Shown here: in pieces, positions 1 to 8,031 of the stretch
Position numbering within the stretch: the stretch's first letter is position 1
Layout: the number at the start of each line of letters is the position of its first letter
Assembly (NCBI RefSeq): GCF_000504165.1
Contig: NZ_AYSE01000006.1
Coordinates: forward strand, 372,001-436,000
Source: Bacillus sp. FJAT-14578
GTDB lineage: Bacteria > Bacillota > Bacilli > Bacillales > Bacillaceae_H
Direction of reading: 5' to 3'
Length of the DNA: 64,000 nucleotides
The notes under the pieces: generated by a model
Told to the model about the DNA's origin: nothing
The model's input: the letters and a program-made list of their open reading frames with translations, nothing else
Database searches by the model: none
Position numbers and translations under genes: made by a program

Positions 1-92
1 AGGTAATATATAGCATTTAATGAACAAGAAATGTTTGACACGAGAAAAAAGCGATGCCCTGCATATACTAGTGAAAAAAAGAGGTGCCTTCC

Positions 93-344
93 TTGCTTCT
101 TTACCTGCATCTTTTTATTGGACTTCCAATTTTGTCTATCATTTCTGGATTTTTATATCAATGGCTTTTTAAACGAACATGGCCCGGTGCTCTTGTTGCC
201 TTTTTCTTGCCATTTTGGTTTATCCCTTATCGTTTTACGGGGATGCAGCGTATTGGTCTATGGTTTATTTTCGGGGCTGTCTATGCCGCGATTGCCTATA
301 CGGCAAGTTTATTTATAGTAAAAAGGCAAGCAAATGCTTCTTAG
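93..344 (+). CDS. Small hydrophobic membrane protein
   Basis: An 83-residue protein that is almost entirely hydrophobic, with about three membrane segments (residues 1-22, 28-46 and 55-76) separated by short basic loops (KRTW, YRFTGMQR), ending in KRQANAS. I chose the TTG at 93 because AAAGAGGTG lies 6-7 bases before it; the upstream GTG at 84 sits inside that ribosome binding site. It resembles the small DUF2651-type membrane proteins of Bacillus, but that is an impression only. No function can be assigned. A terminator hairpin follows at 413. A longer overlapping frame at 31-318 is Cys/Phe-rich with no ribosome binding site and was discarded. Confidence 0.55.
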   Translation: MLLYLHLFIGLPILSIISGFLYQWLFKRTWPGALVAFFLPFWFIPYRFTGMQRIGLWFIFGAVYAAIAYTASLFIVKRQANAS

Positions 345-412
345 TTCAACCCTACCTTTCCTCATTTGATCGTTACAACTACATCAACTGAAATGATTCT
401 CGTATATAGAAC

Positions 413-451
413 AAATAGGACATGGAGGTGTTTAATCCACGTCCTATTTTT
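413..451 (+). terminator. Rho-independent terminator
   Basis: Stem AATAGGACATGG against CCACGTCCTATT with one mismatch, followed by TTTTT. It lies downstream of the small membrane protein. The stem core resembles the terminator at 35348-35396. Confidence 0.7.
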
Positions 452-626
452 GATGCAAATCAAAGTGAAAAGCATCTATTAGTACAGATTTCACTAACCC
501 TTAATATGGATTAAAAGGGAATTTTTTGTTTATGTGTATATCCTTTTCCAATACTACACATGATAAGGGACGTGCAACTAATTCATCCAACTTTTACCAT
601 GGATTAAACGACAAAAGGAGAGATTG

Positions 627-1448
627 ATGATGAAAAAGATATTTTTAACCTTGATAGCGCTTCTAATCACTTTACTTCCTTTAGCGGCTGTTCAATCACA
701 TGCCGAAATGCAAATGGAATCACTTATTCGCATTGTTCACGCTTCTCCTGATGCATCGGCTGTCGATATATATATAAATGATGAACAAGTCGTATCAGGA
801 ATCGTTTTTGCAGATGCAACCGATTACTTAAGCGTGCCTGAAGGCTCTAATTCTGTGGAAATCTATGAAGCCGGCACAAAAGGGGAAAAAGATCCTCTCA
901 TCTCTGCATCTGTCAATGTACAGGGGGGAATGGCTTATACGGTTGTGGCAGCCAACACATTACAACAGCTGGAGCTGGAAGTATTAAAAGATGACATGGA
1001 AGTGGCGAATGGTAAAGCGAAAATCCGCGTCTCTCACTTCTCACCTGATGCTCCTGCCGTCAATGTGGGATTGCAAGGAGGAGATGTATTATTTAATAAT
1101 TTGGCCTTTAAACAAACAAGTGACTATAAAGAACTTGAGCCAAATATTTATGATTTAGCCATTGCAACCGCAGATGGCCAACAGCAAATCCTAGACCTTT
1201 CCGATACGGAATTAGCGGGAAATACCATTTATAACGTACTGGCCATCAATACAGCCGATAACCTGGAAGTATTGATGTTAGAAGATCAATCCGTGATGCC
1301 GCCTGAAATAACCATGCCGTCTGAGATGCCAAAAACCGGAATGGGCGGAACAGCTTCCACCTACTCGTTTGAGAATTTGATTTATGCTTCCGCCGGCGCT
1401 GTCATCCTTGTTTTCATCGCCCTTGCCTTTCGTCGTTACCGTGCTTAA
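627..1448 (+). CDS. Cell-wall-anchored protein with two DUF4397 domains
   Basis: A 273-residue exported surface protein. Residues 1-27 form a signal peptide (MMKKIF, hydrophobic run, SHA). Two DUF4397 repeats follow, marked by IVHASPDASAVDIYI and VSHFSPDAPAVNV. The C-terminus has the layout of a sorting signal: MPKTG, a hydrophobic span (IYASAGAVILVFIALAF), then RRYRA. The motif is a variant of LPXTG with Met in place of Leu. Before it lies a Pro-rich stretch with a PP pair (VMPPEI). AAAGGAG lies 6 bases before the ATG at 627. Its last codons overlap the sortase gene at 1441, so that sortase is the likely anchoring enzyme (inference). The ligand or role of DUF4397 domains is not known to me. 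Confidence 0.8.
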   Translation: MMKKIFLTLIALLITLLPLAAVQSHAEMQMESLIRIVHASPDASAVDIYINDEQVVSGIVFADATDYLSVPEGSNSVEIYEAGTKGEKDPLISASVNVQGGMAYTVVAANTLQQLELEVLKDDMEVANGKAKIRVSHFSPDAPAVNVGLQGGDVLFNNLAFKQTSDYKELEPNIYDLAIATADGQQQILDLSDTELAGNTIYNVLAINTADNLEVLMLEDQSVMPPEITMPSEMPKTGMGGTASTYSFENLIYASAGAVILVFIALAFRRYRA

Positions 1449-2046
1449 GCGCATATGCTCTATCGGTTTATTGGTTCTCTTCTTTAGTTCAGGTTGTACA
1501 GCAAATGAATCTGCTTTGCCAAACTTGGTCCTGTACCCACCCACGAACCAAGATGAAATAGGCATTTCACAGCCTGTGTCTTTAGAAATTCCAAAACTGG
1601 CTCTAACTGCTCCGATTGAAGCAAAAGGCTTATTGGATACAGGACAAATGGCTGTTCCTGATAACCGGGATACGGTTGGCTGGTTTTCACCAGGAGCGGT
1701 TCCAGGCCAACAAGGAAATGCGGTGATGGTTGGTCACGTCGATGATAAAACCGGGCCAGCCGTCTTTTTCTATCTCAACCGCTTAACAACAGGCGACTTC
1801 ATTCACGTAGAGGATAAGGACGGGAAAAGGCTTACGTTTATCGTTACGAAAAAAGAAGCGTACGATCGGCAGCATGCTCCTCTTTCCATTATTTTCGGAC
1901 CAACAAATGCTAAACGGCTTAACTTGATTACCTGTACAGGATCATTCAACCGGGAGCAAGGCACCCATGAAAAAAGGCTCGTTGTTTATACGACTCTCCT
2001 TGAACCGGTTGACGAAAAGCCAAAAGATAAAGCATATACATCATAA
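1441..2046 (+). CDS. Sortase (class D/F-like), membrane-anchored
   Basis: A 201-residue sortase. The N-terminus LKRICSIGLLVLFFSSGC is a lipoprotein-type signal with Cys in a lipobox-like context (FSSGC) or a signal anchor. The catalytic His lies in VGHVDD, the catalytic Cys in LITCTG, and the downstream Arg probably in KRLVVY. Sortases cleave a sorting signal and transfer the protein to cell-wall peptide. The compact Cys motif and short length suit class F or D rather than SrtA; the subclass is uncertain. The GTG at 1441 overlaps the preceding gene by 8 bases and has no clear ribosome binding site, suggesting translational coupling to the DUF4397 substrate. A strong terminator follows at once. 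Confidence 0.8.
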   Translation: MLKRICSIGLLVLFFSSGCTANESALPNLVLYPPTNQDEIGISQPVSLEIPKLALTAPIEAKGLLDTGQMAVPDNRDTVGWFSPGAVPGQQGNAVMVGHVDDKTGPAVFFYLNRLTTGDFIHVEDKDGKRLTFIVTKKEAYDRQHAPLSIIFGPTNAKRLNLITCTGSFNREQGTHEKRLVVYTTLLEPVDEKPKDKAYTS

Positions 2047-2080
2047 AAAGAATCGCCATGAAGCCATGGCGATTCTTTTT
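2046..2080. terminator. Bidirectional terminator after sortase
   Basis: Stem AAAAGAATCGCCATG with CATGGCGATTCTTTTT and loop AAGC. The flanking A and T runs make it work on both strands. Confidence 0.85.
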
Positions 2081-2262
2081 ATGATGTATTAAAAGCCGGT
2101 GAACTGTCCATTTCGACGAAACGAGCTAAAAACACAAAAACCAGCATTGTTGCATACAGCCTTGAACGACAAAATGGCGAATTTATGAATGGGATGCATA
2201 TTGAAGGCAAATCCTATTTGAAATATGATAATAAGATGATGAAATTTTTGGAGGGAAACGAT

Positions 2263-3120
2263 TTGACCATTTACCGGACATTACTCATACTCGCAGCTGC
2301 CGTGTACTTTGTATTTGCTCTCTTCATGCTCCCTTCCTCCGCGGATCATCGCGATTTGCTCATCATTGCTCATCGGGGAGCCTCTGGATACGCGCCGGAG
2401 CATACCATTAAAGCCTATGAACTTGGTATCAAACAAGGGGGGACATATACAGAAATTGACCTGCAAATGACCAAAGACGGAACATTGATTGCATTACATG
2501 ACGAAACCGTGGAGCGAACAACGAACGGGAAAGGCTTGGTCAAGCAATTGACGCTCACTCAAATCAAAAAACTGGATGCCGGTTCTTCCTTTAATCATTT
2601 GAATCCAAAACGGGCCAAAAAGGAATACGAAGGTTTACAAATACCGACACTTGAAGAGATTTTTCAAACGTTCGGAAGCGACCATCGCTATTATATTGAA
2701 GTGAAAGCCCCTTCCCACTCTGGAGAAATGGAAGAAAAGCTCGTTGAACTAATCACACGCTATGATATTAAAACAAACCATATATATATCCAATCATTCA
2801 GTAAAGATAGCTTGCAAAAGCTAAAGCAATTGAAACCTTCTTTACGACTCATCCAGCTTCTTCCATCACACCGCTCTGGATTTATTACAAGAAAGCAATT
2901 AAAAGCGATCAGCGCATATGCAGTGGGGGTAGGACCGAATGCCCGACTTCTGACAAGTCAATATGTCCAAACGGTAAAAACGGCGGGGCTCGACATTCAC
3001 CCATATACGGTCAACGATGCGAAACAAATGAAACGGCTCATTAAGTGGGGAGTAGATGGAATGTTTACAGACTATCCTGATCGATTAGCTCATATTGTGA
3101 AGAACATCAAAGAAAAATAG
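2263..3120 (+). CDS. Glycerophosphodiester phosphodiesterase, membrane-anchored
   Basis: A 285-residue GDPD-family enzyme that hydrolyses glycerophosphodiesters to glycerol-3-phosphate and an alcohol. An N-terminal hydrophobic segment (about residues 5-25) is a signal anchor, so the catalytic domain probably faces outside. Catalytic motifs are visible: AHRGASGYAPEHT (His-Arg and Glu), EIDLQMTKDG (metal ligands) and HDETVERTT. C-terminal HPYTVND and DGMFTDYPD are typical of the family. The start is TTG at 2263, preceded by GGAGGG at 7 bases; an ATG 26 codons upstream lacks a ribosome binding site. Likely roles are phospholipid or teichoic acid glycerophosphate turnover (inference). It stands alone between terminators. 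Confidence 0.85.
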   Translation: MTIYRTLLILAAAVYFVFALFMLPSSADHRDLLIIAHRGASGYAPEHTIKAYELGIKQGGTYTEIDLQMTKDGTLIALHDETVERTTNGKGLVKQLTLTQIKKLDAGSSFNHLNPKRAKKEYEGLQIPTLEEIFQTFGSDHRYYIEVKAPSHSGEMEEKLVELITRYDIKTNHIYIQSFSKDSLQKLKQLKPSLRLIQLLPSHRSGFITRKQLKAISAYAVGVGPNARLLTSQYVQTVKTAGLDIHPYTVNDAKQMKRLIKWGVDGMFTDYPDRLAHIVKNIKEK

Positions 3121-3126
3121 GCAATC

Positions 3127-3169
3127 AGGATAACTCAAAAAGGGACAACAGTCCTTTTGAGTCATCCCC
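3127..3169. repeat. Bipartite terminator repeat, hairpin X only
   Basis: Hairpin AACTCAAAAAGGGAC / GTCCTTTTGAGT with AGGAT...ATCCCCT edges. It has the form of hairpin X of the dispersed repeat described in the findings. It lies just after the glycerophosphodiesterase gene. Confidence 0.55.
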
Positions 3170-3190
3170 TGCCATTTAAATAGACTAAAT

Positions 3191-3231
3191 AAAAAAAGAG
3201 ACCCGCTCCGTTTGGAGAAAGTCCCTTTTTT
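3191..3231. terminator. Bidirectional terminator
   Basis: AAAAAAGAGAC pairs with GTCCCTTTTTT around an inner CTCC/GGAG hairpin. It lies between convergent genes. Confidence 0.7.
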
Positions 3232-3283
3232 CACTCAGTTCCCTTTTCTCTTTCATATTTCACGGTTTTTCATATACAGCCAT

Positions 3284-3317
3284 AAAAAAAGAAGGACGGC
3301 TATAAACGTCCTTCTTT
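3284..3317 (-). terminator. Terminator of the MOSC gene
   Basis: AAAGAAGGACG with CGTCCTTCTTT, followed on the minus strand by a run of seven T. Confidence 0.8.
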
Positions 3318-3414
3318 GCAGTGCCGTCACGCCTCGTGTATGACACAAGTAACGCCGGCCAAAATGGTACTTTATGGGGTTATTTATAGTTTATGGTATG
3401 AAATGGGTTTCATG

Positions 3415-4080
3415 TCAAGGCGTTTTGTTTGATTTTTTCATTTCTTCTAAACGATTCTGAAACCCGCCTTTCCAAACTTCAGCAAGTTCATTGAGCTGAA
3501 CGAGCTTCAGCAGCCCCTCCTCATTTTGCTTGTCTTTATATTTTATGTGATTGGCAAATGCAATTGAAACCTTATCAGGATGGCGTTTCACTAATCGGAG
3601 CGTTTCCCCCGGCTTAATGACGCCTTCCTGCAAAATCCGAAAATAGAAACCGGAGTATCCCGTTTCTTTTATCATTACCGGCAAGGGCGGTTCGTTCCAT
3701 TTCACCGAAAGTTTATAACACGGCTGCCTTGGCTGACTCACTTGGAAAACAACTTCGCCCATCTGATAAATATCCCCGATCATGATTTCTTCTTCTGTTG
3801 CCCCGGATATAGTCAAATTCTCGCCGAACGCTCCTGCACTCAGCTTTTGCCCCAACGTTTCTTCCCAATAAGAATAATGCTCGAAACAATATACACAGAC
3901 AGCTTTATCTAAACCGCCATGGACCGTTAAATCGGCTTGCCCGTCTCCTTCAATATTCACATGTGAAACAAATACGGGGCCATCCACCGGATTTTTATTA
4001 ATACCGGTTTGAATACTTTTACGCTGAAATGGCACTTCTTGGGGCATCCCAATATTAATCGATAATACGTTTATCTCCAT
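3415..4080 (-). CDS. MOSC domain protein (YflK-like)
   Basis: A 221-residue MOSC-domain protein, the same length as B. subtilis YflK as I recall it. MOSC domains bind molybdenum-cofactor-type sulfur and in YiiM/YflK relatives support reduction of N-hydroxylated compounds. The conserved Cys lies in QPRQPCYKLS, with GAFGENLT and the VHGG region (DLTVHGGLDKAV) upstream. The ATG at 4080 is preceded by GGAAGGAGA with a 10-base spacer; the longer frame to 4119 lacks a ribosome binding site. The gene is monocistronic, with a repeat element upstream and its own terminator. Substrate is not predictable from sequence. Confidence 0.8.
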   Translation of the reverse strand: MEINVLSINIGMPQEVPFQRKSIQTGINKNPVDGPVFVSHVNIEGDGQADLTVHGGLDKAVCVYCFEHYSYWEETLGQKLSAGAFGENLTISGATEEEIMIGDIYQMGEVVFQVSQPRQPCYKLSVKWNEPPLPVMIKETGYSGFYFRILQEGVIKPGETLRLVKRHPDKVSIAFANHIKYKDKQNEEGLLKLVQLNELAEVWKGGFQNRLEEMKKSNKTP

Positions 4081-4214
4081 TTTCAACAATCTCCTTCCAT
4101 TTATACCATTATTATACAAACTTTATGATTCTTTCATATATAATTTTTCGTTCATTTTTACAAAGTGAACCACCCCTCAACAAAAAGGGCATTACACATG
4201 CGAACGCAAATCAA

Positions 4215-4367
4215 AAAGGGCTGACCCCTGAGTCTCAGTAGACCACAAAAGCTGATTTCCAATGAAAAAGCCCCCTCATGAAATCCTGATTTTACAGGAT
4301 TTTCACGACGGAGCCTTTCATGAGGATGACCGAAAAGCACCGTTTTTATCCTTTTCGGCCATCCTTG
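4215..4367 (+). repeat. Bipartite terminator repeat (Z-Y-X)
   Basis: Leader Z (about 4215-4258), hairpin Y (4262-4320; AAAGcCCCCTCAtGAAATCC with GGATTttcacGAcGGagCCTTT) and hairpin X (4322-4366; AGGATGACCGAAAAG with CTTTTCGGcCATCCT). It sits between the yidC2 stop and the MOSC gene and probably terminates yidC2. Confidence 0.75.
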
Positions 4368-4372
4368 TTCTT

Positions 4373-5116
4373 TTATTGTGCGCTTTTTTGCAAAAGTGCC
4401 ATTCTTTTTTTCAAATAGATTCCTTGAGCAATACCAAAGCAGTTCCCGATTACCCAGTACAAAGCCAAGGCGGACGGTAATGAAATACCTGCTATCAAGA
4501 CGAATACCGGCATGATGTACATCGTAATTTTCATTTGCGGCGGCATTTCGTCTGTCATACCGACTTTAATCTGAACGAAGGTCGTCAATGCAGCAACAAT
4601 TGGTAAAATGAAATATGGATCCGGCTGGCCTAAACTTACCCATAAAAATGAATGCTCAGCAATTGCCTCTGTACGCCCAATTGCATAATAGAACGCCATG
4701 ATGATTGGAAATTGGACTAAAAGGGGCAAACACCCGCCAAGCGGATTGATGTTATGCTTTTGATACAATTCCATCATTTCTTTTTGCATTTTTTGCTGTG
4801 ATTCCATATCTTTTGACGGATATTTTTTACGTAAATTTTCCATTTCCGGACGCAATGCTTGCATTCCCATCGTACTTTTTTGCTGTCTCATAATTAGAGG
4901 AAGCAGCACTAATCGAATGATAATCGTCACGATGATGATGGATAAGCCATAGCTTCCGCCTGCTGTTTCTGCCACTTTTGTCAACAGCAACGACATTGGA
5001 TAAACAAAATAATGATTCCACACACCGGTGCTTTCCGATGTAATGGGTTCATTTAAATTACAGCCGGATAATACGACTAACAATAACGAAGCTAAAATGA
5101 GCAATTTACTTTTCAT
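4373..5116 (-). CDS. yidC2: Membrane protein insertase YidC2 (MisCB/OxaA2)
   Basis: A 247-residue Oxa1/YidC/Alb3 insertase that places proteins in the cytoplasmic membrane with or without Sec. The N-terminus is a lipoprotein signal ([19 protein letters not shown]). Five membrane segments follow, with the typical [12 protein letters not shown] cytoplasmic loop, a charged coiled region and [15 protein letters not shown]. The start ATG at 5116 follows GGAGGAAAG. In B. subtilis the second YidC is induced when the first (SpoIIIJ) is limiting, through the nascent-chain sensor MifM. Here a MifM-like ORF precedes it by 31 bases, and its 3' end can pair with this ribosome binding site, so the same control is likely. 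Confidence 0.92.
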   Translation of the reverse strand: MKSKLLILASLLLVVLSGCNLNEPITSESTGVWNHYFVYPMSLLLTKVAETAGGSYGLSIIIVTIIIRLVLLPLIMRQQKSTMGMQALRPEMENLRKKYPSKDMESQQKMQKEMMELYQKHNINPLGGCLPLLVQFPIIMAFYYAIGRTEAIAEHSFLWVSLGQPDPYFILPIVAALTTFVQIKVGMTDEMPPQMKITMYIMPVFVLIAGISLPSALALYWVIGNCFGIAQGIYLKKRMALLQKSAQ

Positions 5117-5123
5117 CTTTTCT

Positions 5124-5176
5124 CTTTCCTCCAACATGTTTAGTTGTTTATAAACAAGATCCTGCCTGAAGGAAAG
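5124..5176 (-). promoter_or_regulatory. Stem that masks the yidC2 ribosome binding site
   Basis: The yidC2 Shine-Dalgarno region (minus strand GGAGGAAAG, 5124-5132) is complementary to CTTTCCTTC (5168-5176), which lies inside the leader ORF just after its acidic codons. Eight consecutive pairs form, one of them G-U. A ribosome paused at the DDGEE codons would cover the left arm and free the binding site. Confidence 0.65.
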
Positions 5177-5432
5177 GTCGTTCTTCACCATCATCTTGTT
5201 TGTCCATTTCTTTTGTTGGCTTTTTCATAAATAAATAAGTGAAACGCCATAGCTGGCGAAGCGATACCCATTTACTTTGTTCGCGTACGTTCATTTCCCG
5301 TTTTTGATAGCGAGAACTTGCCGCTGGGCGTACTACATAAATATGACGGCACAGAAAGAAAATCAGCATAATCAAAACAACCGGGCTTGCATATGTCGCG
5401 TACAACAATAGTAAATCGCTGTATATTTCCAT
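5148..5432 (-). CDS. MifM-like regulatory leader peptide upstream of yidC2
   Basis: A 94-residue ORF ending 31 bases before yidC2. Residues about 5-33 are a membrane segment; the middle is basic; the C-terminal region reads [11 protein letters not shown] then acidic DDGEE. B. subtilis MifM (95 residues, as recalled) has the same plan: an N-terminal membrane segment and a C-terminal stalling region with W..R..F.M...P followed by DEED, at which ribosomes pause when membrane insertion is slow. Primary similarity is limited to these spaced residues, so the assignment rests on position, length, topology, motif and the overlapping RNA stem. The ATG at 5432 has only a weak ribosome binding site (AAAGAGAG). 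Confidence 0.72.
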   Translation of the reverse strand: MEIYSDLLLLYATYASPVVLIMLIFFLCRHIYVVRPAASSRYQKREMNVREQSKWVSLRQLWRFTYLFMKKPTKEMDKQDDGEERPFLQAGSCL

Positions 5433-5625
5433 ATATTAAACGCTCTCTTTCAAGATGGCTTTTTTGTCCAACATTTTCTATTTTAGCACAATTCGGTTCC
5501 ATTTGCGCAACAAAACTCTATTCATTCTTTTCCTACGCTTAATCTCCTAAAAAAGTTTCATTTATAGCTCCTTAAATAATGGATAAGGTTCCTTATGGAT
5601 ATATAAGCCTGTCTGTTTGACCATA

Positions 5626-5664
5626 TAAAAAAACCTAAGATACGCACCTTTTGCGCACCTTAGG
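5626..5664 (-). terminator. Terminator of the EIIA-Glc gene
   Basis: CCTAAG/CTTAGG with inner CGCA/TGCG pairing, followed on the minus strand by seven T. Confidence 0.75.
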
Positions 5665-5755
5665 CCTTGGTTTGTTATACGTTACACAATGTGACAAAAT
5701 ACTTGTTAGCTACATTATATGCATTTCGACATATTTCGTCAACGTTTTTTTCTGA

Positions 5756-6253
5756 TTATTTCGCAACCACTTTCAAGCAAGGTGTAGAACCCTTTTCTGC
5801 GGAACCGTTCGCCAACATTTCAAAACTTTCCATGTTATCGGTATTTGTAATCACGACAGGCGTAATCGTGCTTTTCGCTTTTTCTTTTACAAGATTTAAA
5901 TCGAACGTTACAAGCGGTGTACCGACTTTCACTTTATCCCCCTGGCTTACGTGCGCCTCAAATCCTTCTCCATTCATTGCGACTGTTTCCAGTCCGATAT
6001 GAATTAATACTTCCACACCTGCATCGGTTTTTAATCCAATCGCATGTTTTGTATGGAACAATTGAATCACTTCACCATCTACCGGAGAAACAACTTGACC
6101 ATCTGTCGGCTCAATTGCGAACCCATTCCCCATCATTTTTTGAGAAAATACGGGATCAGGTACATTTTCAATTGGCACTACTTGTCCTGTTAAAGGAGCT
6201 ACAATCGTCACATCTTTTTGATTTGATTTTCCACCGAACAGCTTTTTGAACAT
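5756..6253 (-). CDS. PTS glucose-type EIIA domain protein
   Basis: A 165-residue soluble EIIA of the glucose superfamily, which carries phosphate from HPr to a sugar-specific EIIB. The two active-site histidines are visible at about H70 (HTKHAIGL) and H85 (LIHIGLETV). GDKVKVGTPLVTFDL is also typical. A free-standing EIIA like this (B. subtilis YpqE type) can serve PTS permeases that lack their own A domain (family knowledge). I chose the ATG at 6253, 6-7 bases after GGAAAGGTG; the in-frame GTG at 6262 overlaps that binding site. It is monocistronic with a terminator on each side. Confidence 0.9.
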   Translation of the reverse strand: MFKKLFGGKSNQKDVTIVAPLTGQVVPIENVPDPVFSQKMMGNGFAIEPTDGQVVSPVDGEVIQLFHTKHAIGLKTDAGVEVLIHIGLETVAMNGEGFEAHVSQGDKVKVGTPLVTFDLNLVKEKAKSTITPVVITNTDNMESFEMLANGSAEKGSTPCLKVVAK

Positions 6254-6310
6254 GGCTTTCACCTTTCCTTTTCTATGTAATTACCACTATAATACCCATC
6301 CGCCCCTATG

Positions 6311-6366
6311 AAAAAACAATAAAGCATGAACAATGAGGAAACACTCATCTGTCACGCTTTATTGTT
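6311..6366 (-). terminator. Long terminator hairpin
   Basis: Perfect 11-bp outer stem AACAATAAAGC/GCTTTATTGTT with inner ATGAG/CTCAT, followed on the minus strand by six T. It probably ends azoreductase transcription. Confidence 0.7.
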
Positions 6367-6433
6367 CAACATATTCCATTAAATCATAGGCAAAAAGTGT
6401 TTGCAACGAAAAAAGAATAACAATCGTGTGAGC

Positions 6434-6481
6434 GGAGGATGGATTAAAAGAGCAAAAAAATCCCTTTTAACCCGTCCTCCT
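6434..6481. repeat. Bipartite terminator repeat, hairpin X with degenerate Y
   Basis: GGAGGATGGATTAAAAG pairs with CTTTTAACCCGTCCTCC. The sequence after it (AAAAGCCCC...) looks like a decayed hairpin Y. Confidence 0.6.
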
Positions 6482-6591
6482 AAAAAGCCCCATCTTGAGA
6501 ACTCAGTAAGACCGAACAAACCCTTATCATGAATCTTTCAAAAGTCAGGGTAGCTTTTGGCTGCAACATAAAGCCTCTTATTATTAGCGAA

Positions 6592-7218
6592 TTAAAAGTT
6601 TTTAGCAGCTTCTTTTGCTTTTTCAGCTGATGCCGTAAAAATGGCTTCTGCTTCTGCCGGAGCTGCGGCCATTCCTTCTGCAACGACTAATGTAAAATCT
6701 TGGACTCCCAGAAAGCTTAAAACGGCTTTCAAATAGCTTTGTGTATGCTCCATAGATGTCGCTGGACCTTCGGAATAAACACCGCCGCGAGCCTCCAATA
6801 AAACCACCTTTTTATCTCCTGATAAGCCGACAGGGCCATTTTCCGTGTATTTGAACGTTTTACCGGCTACAGCGATGGTGTCAATGTACGCTTTCATTAA
6901 TGGTGGAAAACCAAAGTTCCACATCGGAGCAGAAAATACTACTTTGTCAGCTGCTAAAAACTGATCGACCAATTCTCCTAAACGAGTCACTTTTTTCGTT
7001 TCTTCTCCCGTCAATTCCGCACCCGCTGCTAATTTTCCCCAACCACTGAGTACATCTCCATCGATTAAAGGAAGATATGTGTTGTACAAATCTAACATTT
7101 CGACTGTATCTTCAGGATGTTCTGTTTGATATGCATCTAAAAACGTATTCGCCAATCGTGCTGAAAAAGACATATCATCCGTTTTTGGGTTTGCTTTTAC
7201 ATATAATACTTTTGCCAT
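6592..7218 (-). CDS. azoR: FMN-dependent NADH-azoreductase (AzoR family)
   Basis: A 208-residue flavodoxin-fold quinone/azo reductase that uses FMN and NADH for two-electron reduction and protects against quinones and electrophiles. Visible family features: VKANPKTDDMSFS near the N-terminus, SAPMWNFGFPPLMKAYIDT (flavin contact) and EARGGVYSEGPAT. The ATG at 7218 has GGAGG at 9 bases; the upstream ATG at 7227 abuts that site. A sigmaA promoter with an MhqR-type palindrome lies upstream (7338-7385). In B. subtilis AzoR2 belongs to the MhqR regulon, so quinone or diamide induction is expected here (inference). Confidence 0.92.
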   Translation of the reverse strand: MAKVLYVKANPKTDDMSFSARLANTFLDAYQTEHPEDTVEMLDLYNTYLPLIDGDVLSGWGKLAAGAELTGEETKKVTRLGELVDQFLAADKVVFSAPMWNFGFPPLMKAYIDTIAVAGKTFKYTENGPVGLSGDKKVVLLEARGGVYSEGPATSMEHTQSYLKAVLSFLGVQDFTLVVAEGMAAAPAEAEAIFTASAEKAKEAAKNF

Positions 7219-7337
7219 TTTTCTCATCCTCCAAAGGGTTAATTGTTTTCATATAAAGATATACAACTAAAAAAATTGTTAAATCGAGATAATTGACCCT
7301 AAAAAATATTATCACATCATAAATTTTCAAATCATTT

Positions 7338-7353
7338 ATCTCAACTTCGAGAT
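7338..7353 (-). promoter_or_regulatory. MhqR-type operator
   Basis: Inverted repeat ATCTC-N6-GAGAT (ATCTCaacttcGAGAT), matching the MhqR box as I recall it. It lies immediately downstream of the -10 element, where a repressor would block transcription. A second half-like TCGAGAT occurs nearer the gene at about 7282. Confidence 0.7.
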
Positions 7354-7355
7354 TT

Positions 7356-7385
7356 ATTATAACTTCCGTTTTTTATTTTCGTCAA
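7356..7385 (-). promoter_or_regulatory. SigmaA promoter of azoR
   Basis: Minus strand -35 TTGACG (7380-7385), 18-base spacer, -10 TATAAT (7356-7361). Confidence 0.75.
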
Positions 7386-7506
7386 CTATTTTTTACTTTT
7401 TTCATAAATGCCTTTGCTCTCGATTTAATTCCACTGCAAAAGGACATTCACCCAGTATCCGCTTATTGCATAAAGTATGTTAGTCGATAAGGAAAGGAGC
7501 AATAAT

Positions 7507-7875
7507 ATGTATCGTCAAAATATTCCTGGATTTGGTTTTCCCCCTGGCCCTCCCCCTGGCGGCGGCTTTCCTGGTGAAGATGGAATGGGTCAGCAGCCTC
7601 AGCTTCAGCCTCCCCCGTCCTTCACGCCTTCCCTTAGTGAAGCTCAAACTCTTCAAGGCGGGATTGGCGGCCCCAGCACATACGCAGTGGATTCCGGAGC
7701 GTTTCGCGGATGCTTATACCGTTACACATACGTGTGGCTTCGGAACGGACGCTCATTCTGGTTCTATCCTACGTATATCGGCAGACGCTCCGTCGCTGGA
7801 TATCGTTGGAATGGATTCAGGTGGAATTATGTCGGATTTGACACAAGAAGAGTAGTAGCATTTCGTTGTTATTGA
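7507..7875 (+). CDS. Pro/Gly-rich hypothetical protein with aromatic C-terminal domain
   Basis: A 122-residue protein. Residues 1-45 are low complexity and Pro/Gly/Gln-rich (GFPPGPPPGG and similar); residues 65-122 form a compact, aromatic and Arg-rich domain (GCLYRYTYVWLRNGRSFWFYPTYI is its core, written here over positions 68-91) ending FRCY. Two Cys residues flank that domain. AAAGGAG lies 8 bases before ATG 7507. I do not recognise a function. The architecture (disordered P/G head, small aromatic tail) resembles spore-surface or adhesive proteins of Bacillus, but that is speculation. It is monocistronic, ending in a repeat element. Confidence 0.75.
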   Translation: MYRQNIPGFGFPPGPPPGGGFPGEDGMGQQPQLQPPPSFTPSLSEAQTLQGGIGGPSTYAVDSGAFRGCLYRYTYVWLRNGRSFWFYPTYIGRRSVAGYRWNGFRWNYVGFDTRRVVAFRCY

Positions 7876-8031
7876 GAAGAGACTGCCCTATGAGCCTCTA
7901 ATAGACAACTAAAACTGATCTTTAATGAAAGGCCCCGCCACCAAATCCTTGATTTAATGGATTTTTAGGGCGGGGCCTTTCATTAGGATGACCGAAAAAG
8001 GCCGTATTTTGCCCTTTTCGGTCATCCTCCT
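7871..8031 (+). repeat. Bipartite terminator repeat (Z-Y-X)
   Basis: Z with CCCTATGAGCCTCTAATAGAC (7886 on), Y 7925-7982 (GAAAGGCCCCGCC with GGCGGGGCCTTTC around AATCC/GGATT), X 7985-8029 (AGGATGACCGAAAAGG / CCTTTTCGGTCATCCT). It lies between convergent genes. Confidence 0.85.

Noticed and set aside
31..318. 95-codon ORF overlapping the first membrane protein
   Set aside because: Overlaps a better ORF in another frame that has a good binding site; Cys/Phe-rich translation with no family features.
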